From IMG/VR virus record IMGVR_UViG_3300008450_000124, positions 1 through 39,227 of that record: a DNA stretch of 39,227 nucleotides. One strand, written 5' to 3'. Both the position numbers and the translations under genes were made by a program. Below, piece after piece: positions 33,194 through 39,034 of the stretch. The DNA is from a virus. The notes below the pieces were generated by a model, which saw nothing but the letters and a program-made list of their open reading frames with translations, ran no database searches and was not told where the DNA came from. The stretch's first letter is position 1. Each line of letters opens with the position of its first letter.

Positions 33194-33559
33194 ATGACCA
33201 CCACCATCACCCCAGACCAAGTCATCGCAGCCTGCCCGCTGCCGGTTGACCACCCCGCCCGCGCGGCGTTCGAGCATGCGGTCAAGATCGTGGTGCCGCT
33301 GCTATCTTCTGCGCACCCGGACGCAGACGTGAAGAAACTCACCTCGTGCATGGTCGGGGTGCTGAAAGCTGCTCGTCTGGTGCAGAAGTGCCCCGAGTCG
33401 CTGACCTGGCCCAAGGGTAGCGAGCAGCACCCTCTCGCTACTGCCGTTTGGATGACGAGGATCGCGGTCTGCGTGTCACCGGCGCGTTTGTCAAGCGTAC
33501 CGAGAATCGACCCCAAAGAGGTGCTGACGCTCGTCGCACAAGGACCAGTGATACCATGA
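33194..33559 (+). CDS. Hypothetical protein with an antisense copy of a virion gene start, 121 residues
   Basis: Not recognised. Start ATG 33194 follows GGGAGACAG. A helical protein (TPDQVIAACPLPVDHPARAA, TSCMVGVLKAARLVQKC). Codons ~87-98 (MTRIAVCVSPAR) are encoded by the 36-base exact inverted copy of 20963-20998. First gene of the small right-hand operon. Its opening codons are nearly the same as those of the 33867 gene. ATGA overlap with the next reading frame. Confidence 0.6.
   Translation: MTTTITPDQVIAACPLPVDHPARAAFEHAVKIVVPLLSSAHPDADVKKLTSCMVGVLKAARLVQKCPESLTWPKGSEQHPLATAVWMTRIAVCVSPARLSSVPRIDPKEVLTLVAQGPVIP
33451..33486 (+). repeat. 36-base exact inverted copy of 20963-20998
   Basis: Exact reverse complement of codons 4-15 of the 20954 gene; matching stops sharply at both ends. 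It lies inside the 33194 gene and would be transcribed antisense to the virion gene mRNA start. Confidence 0.9.
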
Positions 33560-33612
33560 CCACCGCCACCGACCCCAGCCCCACCACCGCCAGCCCCAGG
33601 AGACAGCCATGA
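33556..33612 (+). CDS. 18-codon mini-ORF
   Basis: ATG 33556 overlaps the previous stop and TGA 33610-33612 overlaps the next ATG. The peptide (MTTATDPSPTTASPRRQP) has no recognised function. Its last codons contain the AGGAGAC ribosome binding site of the next gene, so it may serve translational coupling. Confidence 0.35.
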   Translation: MTTATDPSPTTASPRRQP

Positions 33613-33821
33613 CCACCATCACCATCATCGGACATCCACCCGCAGTCGCAGCTATGGTACGTGACCTGCTGTCACGCGCCCCCGATGCCCGACAGGATGA
33701 GACCGCGCTCCAACGGCTCGGCATCTGGGAGCGGATCCGTGCATCGTACTGCTATGTGTCCGCTAGGAGCAATTTGCTATGTGATCTCCGAGCCGAGTGT
33801 CAGCGACTCGGAGTCTGGTAG
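33609..33821 (+). CDS. Hypothetical protein, 70 residues
   Basis: Not recognised. Starts after AGGAGACAGCC. Short beta start (MTTITIIGHPPAVAAMV), then charged helices (RAPDARQDETALQRLGIWER) and RSNLLCDLRAECQRLGVW at the end. The 3' end forms a CCGAGT...ACTCGG stem (about 33790-33810) without a U run. Confidence 0.5.
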   Translation: MTTITIIGHPPAVAAMVRDLLSRAPDARQDETALQRLGIWERIRASYCYVSARSNLLCDLRAECQRLGVW

Positions 33822-33866
33822 ACCTGACCGACCCAACCCCACCCCCCAGCCCCCAGGAGACCAGCC

Positions 33867-34154
33867 ATGACCACCACCATCACCCGCGACCAGATCATCG
33901 ATCAAATGCTCGCCCGCTCGATCGAGATCGGTCAGGACGACGAGTCAGGACCATACTACACCGCCTGGGCGAACGACAACGACGTCAACCGAGAGACCCA
34001 GCCAGGGGACTATGACTACATCATACAACCCGCGATCGACGCCGGACTGGACCGTGACGATGCCGGTGAGCTTTTCTGCAAAGAGAAGATGCACCGCGAA
34101 ATATGCCGCGCGGCGCGTGAAGCGTTCCCCAACTACAAAGCAGAAGAATGCTAG
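33867..34154 (+). CDS. Hypothetical acidic protein, 95 residues
   Basis: Not recognised. Starts after AGGAGACCAGCC, and its first ten codons nearly repeat those of the 33194 gene. Rich in Asp and Glu (IEIGQDDESGPYYTAWANDN, AGLDRDDAGELFCKEKM), so its negative surface could bind or mimic something, but this is not shown. Overlaps the next gene by 7 bases. Confidence 0.55.
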   Translation: MTTTITRDQIIDQMLARSIEIGQDDESGPYYTAWANDNDVNRETQPGDYDYIIQPAIDAGLDRDDAGELFCKEKMHREICRAAREAFPNYKAEEC

Positions 34155-34354
34155 TAACTCCCGATCCAGTACCCCCGACCTACCTGCGCGACCTATGCGT
34201 GCAGGTAGGGGGTCAGCGGCAGGCAGCACGGATGCTGCATGTCGATGAGCGCACTGTGCGTAAATGGGTCGCAAAAGAGCGTACCTGTTCCTGGGCCGCG
34301 GCCGAACTTCTCAGACGCCTAGCAGCCGAAACTCACCCCGCCCCCACCCACTGA
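34148..34354 (+). CDS. Small helix-turn-helix regulator (YdaS/Cro-like)
   Basis: A 68-residue protein with YLRDLCVQVGGQRQAARMLH followed by VDERTVRKWVAKE and AAELLRRLAAETH. This is the GGQ..AA..L.v..rTVrkW pattern of small phage helix-turn-helix proteins. It is the last gene of the right-hand + strand operon and runs convergently into the integrase, overlapping its 3' end by 44 bases. Could control the palindromic promoter at 33139-33165 or the integrase. Confidence 0.7.
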   Translation: MLVTPDPVPPTYLRDLCVQVGGQRQAARMLHVDERTVRKWVAKERTCSWAAAELLRRLAAETHPAPTH

Positions 34355-35423
34355 CCGCATGCCGGTGCAGCACGGTCTCCCGTGCATACCGCCCAGTGGT
34401 ATCCGCCACCCGATGCCCGGCCGCCATCTGTACGGAGATCGACGGTTCACCCGTGGCCAGCATCCACGCGATCCAGGTGTGCCGCAGGCAATGATAGGTC
34501 CGGCCGCGCGGCTCGATCTGGCACAACCGCAGATGCTCAGCGAACAACCGCTGCCGCTGCCGGCAGATCATGCCTGCCACCGCAGGCACCACTTGGCCGA
34601 TTGCCTGCCGGCGTGGCTCCAGGAGACCCGCCAGTTCGGCCTGATACGGAACGATCCGCTCCCAACTGCGCTTGAGCCGCCAGGTCTCGCCCGCATCCCG
34701 GCGGATCAGAATCCGCTGCGCCGGCTGATCCAAGCGTGTCCAGGTCAGGTTCGCCGCCTCATCCGATCGCAGGCCAGCATACAGCCCGATGGCCACCCAG
34801 AGGCCATAGTCTGAAGCGGTGGCCGCTACCACCAGGCGCCGGCCTTCCTCCACGCTGAAAGTCTCCCGCAGACCCTCGACCGGCACGGCGACGGTCACCC
34901 CGCGCAGGGGGTCTACCACGCCTTCGGCCCCTGGCTGGCGCAGCGCCCAGTGGACGCACGATCGCAACGTCCGCAGGTGCTGGGCACGGGTGGAGGCGCT
35001 GATCTGTTCTAGGGTGCCCTTGCGCACCGGTCGCAGGCCATCCAGCCACGCCCGGGTCATCGCCGCGAAGCCTGCCGCCTGCCGCAGATCCGAGCACCCG
35101 GCCGCGATCGCGGACCGCACCTGTCGCTCCGCCTCGGCCCGATAGGACTCCACCCGGCCCTGCCGCCGCAGATCCTCAGCCCAGGGACCGATCAATCGAT
35201 CAAGCAGCAACAGCGTCTCTGGCTGCCCCGCCGTCGCCACCTGAGCCGCCCGCTGGATGGCCCACGCCTTGGCATCATGAGCCTCGCCGAAGCTCCGCTT
35301 TTCATACCCGCCGGCCGCCCGGACCCAAGCCTGATACCGCTGCGGTGTCTTCGGCCTGACCCCATCCCGCACCGCCTTTTCCTTCCACCGATCCACGATC
35401 CGCCACCCGACATGCCGCCCCAT
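34311..35423 (-). CDS. int: Tyrosine recombinase integrase
   Basis: Site-specific recombinase for insertion into tRNA-Leu. Start ATG 35423 is chosen for the AAAGGA nearby upstream; the longer frame to 35519 has an unlikely Trp/Cys-rich start. The N-terminal part is an arm-binding type (KTPQRYQAWVRAAGG, AKAWAIQRAAQ), then a core-binding helical domain. The catalytic domain shows the Arg in GLYAGLRSDEAANLTW, His311-x2-Arg314 (HCLRHTW), His337 (AAGHRVADTTG) and the nucleophile Tyr346 (GRYARE). Length 370 residues is normal. It reads away from the attachment site, which lies 159 bases upstream of its start. Confidence 0.95.
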   Translation of the reverse strand: MGRHVGWRIVDRWKEKAVRDGVRPKTPQRYQAWVRAAGGYEKRSFGEAHDAKAWAIQRAAQVATAGQPETLLLLDRLIGPWAEDLRRQGRVESYRAEAERQVRSAIAAGCSDLRQAAGFAAMTRAWLDGLRPVRKGTLEQISASTRAQHLRTLRSCVHWALRQPGAEGVVDPLRGVTVAVPVEGLRETFSVEEGRRLVVAATASDYGLWVAIGLYAGLRSDEAANLTWTRLDQPAQRILIRRDAGETWRLKRSWERIVPYQAELAGLLEPRRQAIGQVVPAVAGMICRQRQRLFAEHLRLCQIEPRGRTYHCLRHTWIAWMLATGEPSISVQMAAGHRVADTTGRYARETVLHRHAVSGWGRGEFRLLGV

Positions 35424-35581
35424 GGGGTAGTTTCCTTTCTGGGGGCACTTTCGGAGATACTTTCCCGTGCACAACCAGGAACACCAGGATACACCCGTCC
35501 AGCCAGCCAGGACGAACACCGGTAGATCTGATCATCACAACATTGCAGGAAAAATGCACTTTTTACAATGCTTTTGAGCCA

Positions 35582-35633
35582 TAGCCGGGGCGGGAGTCGA
35601 ACCCGCACGATCTTGCGATCACTGGATTTTGAG
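35582..35633 (-). other. 3' half of tRNA-Leu(CAA): attachment site core
   Basis: On the minus strand: anticodon loop CTCAAAA (anticodon CAA), the 3' anticodon stem TCCAG, a long variable arm with GATC-GCAA-GATC, the T arm GCGGG-TTCGACT-CCCGC, the 3' acceptor strand CCCGGCT and discriminator A at 35582. The 5' half is missing: bases upstream (CTGTT) only partly match the needed CTGGA. This is how phages that integrate into tRNA genes restore the tRNA. Its 3' end points at the integrase gene. Confidence 0.85.
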
Positions 35634-35717
35634 AACAGAGACAAGACGAGCAATAATAATGGTTTATGACGTTTGGAGGCAATTTTGGAGAGTGTTTTAT
35701 ATTAAATTGACGTAGAA

Positions 35718-36395
35718 TTATTGAGAAAGGTATTCAATAATATCTGCAATATCACTTCCGTTTTTAATCAAAATAAGTTCCAAAGATCGATTCGCACCTG
35801 CCGCATCATTAATCATCTGCGCGATTGTACGATTTTGACCAGCATAATCATTACCCCTAAGAATTTTCATTGCGTCATCATCAATATTACCAGAAAAACC
35901 GCACAGAGGAAGTATACGAACTGCCTGCATCATAGTAACAATCCCAGTCTTGACCGCACGAGCCACCGCATCTCGGTGCATTTTCTTGGCAGTATCTTGT
36001 TGATACATAATAGTTAGTCCATCCAAGGCATCCATAACACCGTCCCGATACCAGGATACAGCTTGATCAACTGCTGGTTGACCACCTATTCCACGTAATT
36101 TTCTCAAAGCATCAGCGAAGATCTTTCGATCATTAGGACTCATAAGGCGCACGAGTTGTTCGCCATTGCTGAGAACGCGGCCTGGGATGTAATTTGGTGA
36201 ACTTACCGGCACGGTTTTCACGGAAACAGAAGATTCCGGCACGGTTTTTATGGAAACAGGCAACGATGGAGCAGTGGGTTGCCTACGATACTTGAAAAAA
36301 AGCAAAAAACCAACGACACCGACAGAGAGTAAAATGATAGACGTAAAAACTGCAAAAGAATACAATGATGTGTGTTTTTTGATACTTCGTATCAT
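35718..36395 (-). CDS. Membrane-anchored protein homologous to the phage tape measure protein (superinfection exclusion candidate)
   Basis: 225 residues from ATG 36395, which has AAGGA five bases upstream; an ATG two codons earlier (36401) is the alternative. A basic start is followed by one transmembrane helix (SFAVFTSIILLSVGVVGFLL, ~13-32) and a linker with a tandem repeat (IKTVPESS/VKTVPVSS). Residues ~95-208 align with tape measure residues ~151-265 with about 45 identities by eye (GIGGQ-x-AVD, DDDAM-x-ILR, QMI...AAGA). The DNA is strongly AT-rich compared with the rest. It has its own promoter-like boxes and lies next to the attachment site, so it would be at the prophage edge. Expression in the lysogen and blocking of related phage entry are inferred. 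Confidence 0.75.
   Translation of the reverse strand: MIRSIKKHTSLYSFAVFTSIILLSVGVVGFLLFFKYRRQPTAPSLPVSIKTVPESSVSVKTVPVSSPNYIPGRVLSNGEQLVRLMSPNDRKIFADALRKLRGIGGQPAVDQAVSWYRDGVMDALDGLTIMYQQDTAKKMHRDAVARAVKTGIVTMMQAVRILPLCGFSGNIDDDAMKILRGNDYAGQNRTIAQMINDAAGANRSLELILIKNGSDIADIIEYLSQ
36206..36259 (-). repeat. Tandem 30-base repeat in the linker of the membrane-anchored gene
   Basis: 24-base units beginning CCGGCACGGTTTT at 36206 and 36236 (30-base period) differ at two positions. They encode the repeated KTVP segments between membrane helix and soluble domain. Confidence 0.7.
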
Positions 36396-36422
36396 GTTCA
36401 TCCTTTTTCATCTAAGGAGGGA

Positions 36423-36451
36423 ATGGTAAACGTCAATCATGGTGGTATCAA
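36423..36451 (-). promoter_or_regulatory. Promoter-like boxes for the membrane-anchored gene
   Basis: On the minus strand TTGATA (36446-36451) and TACCAT (36423-36428) are separated by 17 bases, placing a transcription start close before the ATG at 36395/36401. This would allow expression independent of the repressor gene just upstream. Confidence 0.45.
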
Positions 36452-36458
36452 GGAGCAT

Positions 36459-36950
36459 TTATGCCCGCTCGTTCTTCCCGCCCCGCTTCCGTGCTGCCCT
36501 TGGTCGATCTGGTCCAGGAGATGCGGCATCGAGTTCAGCAGCATAGGCGCTGGCTTCGTCGCCTGACCAGGCGTCTGGAGGAAGAGCGTCGGCGACGCGA
36601 CGACCTTGGACAGGGGGAAGGACGGCGTTCGCCATAAGTTCCGCCGTTTCCTGCTCTTTTTGTATCGCGAGCGTGTCACGATACAGGCCGATCAAGGCAT
36701 GGCAGAGGGCCTGGATATCTTCCGGAGCCTTGGCACTGAGAGCGAGCATCCACATCTCGGCCCGGTCTTCGGGCTTGAGCCGGAGACGCTCCGCCCATTG
36801 GTCGAGTTGCTTGGGCGGGGGAGGGTATTTTCCAGACATCGCGGCATGAAGAGTGCCATGGTTGGTCCCTAGTATTTTGGCTATTTCTCGCAATGAAAGA
36901 TTGCGAATAAGCGGCAATTCTCGCAAAAAACTACTGAAAGATTGATGCAT
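36459..36950 (-). CDS. CI-like repressor, helix-turn-helix, no protease domain
   Basis: 163 residues from ATG 36950 (the frame runs further upstream but without support). The N-terminal XRE-like domain: FLRELPLIRNLSLREIAKIL, GTNHGTLHAAMSG, then PPPPKQLDQWAERLRL. The middle is helical (DIQALCHALIGLYRDTLAIQ), probably for dimerisation, and the tail is disordered and basic. No Ala-Gly cleavage site or S24 peptidase is visible, so induction must differ from lambda CI. It faces the early operon across 123 bases with operator-like repeats. Confidence 0.7.
   Translation of the reverse strand: MHQSFSSFLRELPLIRNLSLREIAKILGTNHGTLHAAMSGKYPPPPKQLDQWAERLRLKPEDRAEMWMLALSAKAPEDIQALCHALIGLYRDTLAIQKEQETAELMANAVLPPVQGRRVADALPPDAWSGDEASAYAAELDAASPGPDRPRAARKRGGKNERA
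36461..36637 (+). CDS. Possible small basic protein antisense to the repressor 3' end
   Basis: ATG 36461 has a near-perfect ribosome binding site, AAGGAG at 36450-36455, five bases upstream. The 58-codon frame encodes a very basic helical peptide (MPARSSRPASVLPLVDLVQE, then RHRVQQHRRWLRRLTRRLEE). It lies wholly opposite the C-terminal part of the repressor gene. The reading frame may be a by-product of repressor codons, so this is tentative. Confidence 0.25.
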   Translation: MPARSSRPASVLPLVDLVQEMRHRVQQHRRWLRRLTRRLEEERRRRDDLGQGEGRRSP

Positions 36951-36959
36951 GTCACCGGC

Positions 36960-36988
36960 AATATACACCCAAAGTTTATCAATCGCAA
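36960..36988 (-). promoter_or_regulatory. Promoter-like boxes for the repressor
   Basis: On the minus strand TTGCGA (36983-36988) and TATATT (36960-36965) with a 17-base spacer, ending only ten bases before the start codon of the repressor, so its mRNA would be nearly leaderless. Confidence 0.45.
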
Positions 36989-36997
36989 AAAAAAGCC

Positions 36998-37052
36998 TTG
37001 CTGTCAAGGTTTCCTTTCCATAGGCTTTTGTCGCTGTCAAGGAATCCTTGAC
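36998..37052. promoter_or_regulatory. Operator region between repressor and early operon
   Basis: GCTGTCAAGG occurs at 37000-37009 and 37033-37042, 33 bases (about three helical turns) apart. The second is part of the perfect palindrome GTCAAGGAATCCTTGAC (37036-37052). TTGCTG (36998-37003) and TAGGCT (37021-37026), 17 bases apart, are weak boxes for rightward transcription. Binding of the repressor here would shut off the early operon. AAGGAAAGG before 37074 is the ribosome binding site. Confidence 0.6.
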
Positions 37053-37073
37053 GACGCAAGGAAAGGGAACCCC

Positions 37074-37289
37074 ATGCGCATCTTCATCACCGGCCGCTTC
37101 ACCGCTCCGCGCTGTGAGGTGGCGATCTATCTCGAAGCCCGTGGCCACACCGTGGTCCGGGATCGGGTCAACCGCCGTGACGTAGACATGGTCCTGTGCG
37201 GTGCCGATCCGGGCAGCAGCGTCCTGGTCGCCCGCGTCTTGGGCCTCCCGGTCGTCAGCGATCTCGCCGCGGTGCCCTGTGTCCGCTGA
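37074..37289 (+). CDS. Mini BRCT-domain-like protein
   Basis: A 71-residue protein that resembles the minimal BRCT domain of bacterial DNA ligase: MRIFITGRFTAPRCEVAIYL with a Gly-His turn, then VNRRDVDMVLCGADPGSSVL and ARVLGLPVVSD. These correspond to 'TG.....R.e....ie..Gg', 'k.tdylv.g..pGsk' and 'A..lgipvi'. It stands alone, first in the rightward early operon. Likely a DNA-end or protein-binding adaptor; target unknown. Overlaps the next gene. Confidence 0.6.
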   Translation: MRIFITGRFTAPRCEVAIYLEARGHTVVRDRVNRRDVDMVLCGADPGSSVLVARVLGLPVVSDLAAVPCVR

Positions 37290-37545
37290 GACGGTCGCAG
37301 CCCTGCTTTCGTCAGTCCTGGCGGATCGGGACTGGAGTCTGAACCGCCTGCGGACGGTGCTGGGATGCGCCCACACCACGGTCGACCGGTGGTGCCACGG
37401 CATCACCCTGCCGCGCGAAATCGAACTGGACGGCATCGCCGACCGGCTCGGTATCGATCGCGATGTCGTGCGGTCGTCGTGGCAGGAATCGAGGCGACGT
37501 GCTGGGCTCATGCAGCCACATCATACGATGGGGGGTGCAGCATGA
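37279..37545 (+). CDS. Cro-like helix-turn-helix protein
   Basis: Start GTG 37279, overlapping the BRCT-like gene by 11 bases. 88 residues with LLSSVLADRDWSLNRLRTVL, GCAHTTVDRWCHGITLP and LDGIADRLGIDRD, the layout of an XRE/Cro DNA-binding domain (helix-turn-helix around 'lg.s.tTVdrW..G'). Second gene after the operator region, the place of cro or cII in lambdoid phages. ATGA overlap with the next gene. Confidence 0.65.
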   Translation: MSAETVAALLSSVLADRDWSLNRLRTVLGCAHTTVDRWCHGITLPREIELDGIADRLGIDRDVVRSSWQESRRRAGLMQPHHTMGGAA

Positions 37546-37988
37546 GTGCAGCGCCTCAAACGGCTGCCGCTGCGCGGTCGATCCTGGCCCGTGCGCTGGC
37601 CGAAACCCTGGCCGATCACAGCCACCGGAGCCTCGGCGACGTGCTGGGCGTCGCCGGCACCACCATTGATCGCCGCGGGGCTGATCTGCATGCCTGGCCG
37701 CTCTCCGAGGCGGTCGATCTGGCGTGGCATGATAGCACCCTGCGAGAGGCCTTCCGCGCCGTGTTTGTGGAAGCACCGGCGTCCGGCAGCGCCCTGGCGG
37801 CACCTTCGGATCTGCGCGACCTGTGTGCCGAGGCCGCGGGGTCCATCCAGGCGGTGCTGCTCGCCCTCAAGGATGGCCGGATCATCGCCGCAGAGGCCAC
37901 GCACATCCTGAATCGGGTCTGCTCCATGGAACGGTCCATCCGCAAGGCCAAGGCCGACCTCAAGGCCCTGCTGGAGGCGAGCCGATGA
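37542..37988 (+). CDS. CII-like phage regulator
   Basis: 148 residues from ATG 37542. The N-terminal part (RALAETLADHSHRSLGDVLG, VAGTTIDRRGADLHAWPLSE, AVDLAWHDSTLREAF) matches the general layout of phage CII-like regulators, with a helix-turn-helix followed by 'r..dl.awpl.eal.la..D..l..ai'. The C-terminal part is a long helix (AAGSIQAVLLALKDGRIIAA, ERSIRKAKADLKALLEAS), suited to oligomerisation. ATGA overlaps both ways. Confidence 0.6.
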   Translation: MSAAPQTAAAARSILARALAETLADHSHRSLGDVLGVAGTTIDRRGADLHAWPLSEAVDLAWHDSTLREAFRAVFVEAPASGSALAAPSDLRDLCAEAAGSIQAVLLALKDGRIIAAEATHILNRVCSMERSIRKAKADLKALLEASR

Positions 37989-38266
37989 GCGACCCGACCC
38001 TGATCGATGTGTTGAAGGCTGTGCGCCGGCTGGAGCAACAGGTGCGCAATTTGGAGATGCGGCAGGGGAAACGTCCCACCAGTCGGGCCGAGATGCTGAG
38101 TCTGCGCCAGGTGGCGCGCGAGTGTCGCCTCAGCCCGTCCCGCGTCTCGCAGGACATCCAGGAGGGACTGCTTCCGGCGACCCGTAGGCAGCGCGGCGCC
38201 CGGCAGGTCTTTCTCATCCGCCGCAGTGATGCGTGGTCCAGATACCTGCCAGGGAACGCCGTATGA
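37985..38266 (+). CDS. Excisionase/AlpA-like helix-turn-helix protein
   Basis: 93 residues from ATG 37985. A short coiled coil (LKAVRRLEQQVRNLEMRQ) precedes a winged-helix part: MLSLRQVARECRLSPSRVSQ, DIQEGLLPATRR, then QVFLIRRSDAWSRYLPG. The order 'sl.eva...g.s...v...i..G.lpa.r.g....i...d...yl' is that of MerR/AlpA/Xis-type DNA-binding domains. Could be the excisionase that directs the integrase. ATGA overlaps both ways. Confidence 0.6.
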   Translation: MSDPTLIDVLKAVRRLEQQVRNLEMRQGKRPTSRAEMLSLRQVARECRLSPSRVSQDIQEGLLPATRRQRGARQVFLIRRSDAWSRYLPGNAV

Positions 38267-38487
38267 TCATCACCTCAATACCCGGCCGTGGCACCATCGA
38301 ACGGCAGATCAAGGCCCGCTGCTGGCACAAAGCCTTCCGCCGTGGTCAGGTCCTACGCCAGCGCGGCATACCGATCCCCCCCGCCCTGGCCGACGCATCG
38401 CCGAAATCCAGCGCCCTGCTGCGCGGATGGACCTGGCAGCCGTGCCACCTCGACGACATCAACGCCAGCATCCGGAGGCGCGCATGA
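38263..38487 (+). CDS. Hypothetical basic protein, 74 residues
   Basis: Not recognised. Start ATG 38263 (ATGA overlap). Arg/Lys-rich (RGTIERQIKARCWHKAFRRG, QVLRQRGIPIPPALADAS) with Trp near the end (LLRGWTWQPCHLDDINASIR). Possibly binds nucleic acid. Confidence 0.55.
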   Translation: MIITSIPGRGTIERQIKARCWHKAFRRGQVLRQRGIPIPPALADASPKSSALLRGWTWQPCHLDDINASIRRRA

Positions 38488-38654
38488 GCGACCAGGAACT
38501 GCATCTCCTGCTGATGCTGCGTGCCGACCGCCGCTACATGGAATCCCGAGAGGCTGATCGCTGGGCATCGGCAGGCCTGCTGCGCTACGTGACCGTGATC
38601 GCCCTGGCTTGGGACATCGCTGCCACAGGGATCTATCTGTGCATCTGCGGCTAG
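38484..38654 (+). CDS. Small protein with a C-terminal hydrophobic helix, 56 residues
   Basis: Not recognised. Start ATG 38484 (ATGA overlap). An acidic/basic helical start (MSDQELHLLLMLRADRRYME) then a hydrophobic segment (YVTVIALAWDIAATGIYLCI) broken by one Asp, which could insert in the membrane. Last residues are Cys-Gly. Confidence 0.5.
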   Translation: MSDQELHLLLMLRADRRYMESREADRWASAGLLRYVTVIALAWDIAATGIYLCICG

Positions 38655-38671
38655 ATCCCGCCGTTCATTGC

Positions 38672-39034
38672 ATGGTCTGGGTCAGCAGCGATCTGCGCAT
38701 CTGGCCCATCCCTGAGCACTGCGAGACCTGCCAGGCACGATGCCTGGCCAGAGACGTTGCCCAGGTAGATGACGATGACCTGGCGCGCACGTATCGCCGC
38801 CTGGATCCACGCTGGCTGGCCTGGCTGCACCAGCGCATGCAGCGCGCACAACAGGCGGCCAAGGCAGGCGACCTACCGGCCGACGCCTGGGAGCGCCTGC
38901 GCACCACCTACAACGCTCTCTGGGTCTGGGTCAAGGCCCGATACCCCGACTGGCTGCGCGACCTCGCTAACCAATCGCTGCATGGCTACACCCCGCCACT
39001 AGCCGCACGCGAACTGCTCCGGAGGCCGGCATGA
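38672..39034 (+). CDS. Hypothetical protein, 120 residues
   Basis: Not recognised. Start ATG 38672. Two cysteines early (PEHCETCQARCLARDVAQVD) could bind metal. The rest is helical and Trp-rich (RRLDPRWLAWLHQRMQRAQQ, AWERLRTTYNALWVWVKARY, PDWLRDLANQ). Ends in an ATGA overlap with the frame at 39031. Confidence 0.55.
   Translation: MVWVSSDLRIWPIPEHCETCQARCLARDVAQVDDDDLARTYRRLDPRWLAWLHQRMQRAQQAAKAGDLPADAWERLRTTYNALWVWVKARYPDWLRDLANQSLHGYTPPLAARELLRRPA

Noticed and set aside
20963-33486. Inverted 36-base repeats as borders of a 12.5 kb invertible segment
   Set aside because: Inversion would turn most of the tail module against the late transcription direction, and no invertase gene is seen.
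6296-33486. The 33- and 36-base copies as CRISPR spacers
   Set aside because: Their lengths fit spacers, but they lie inside reading frames, singly, with no direct repeats around them and no Cas genes.
35582-35640. A complete tRNA-Leu gene
   Set aside because: Only the 3' half is present; the 5' acceptor, D arm and full 5' anticodon stem are missing.
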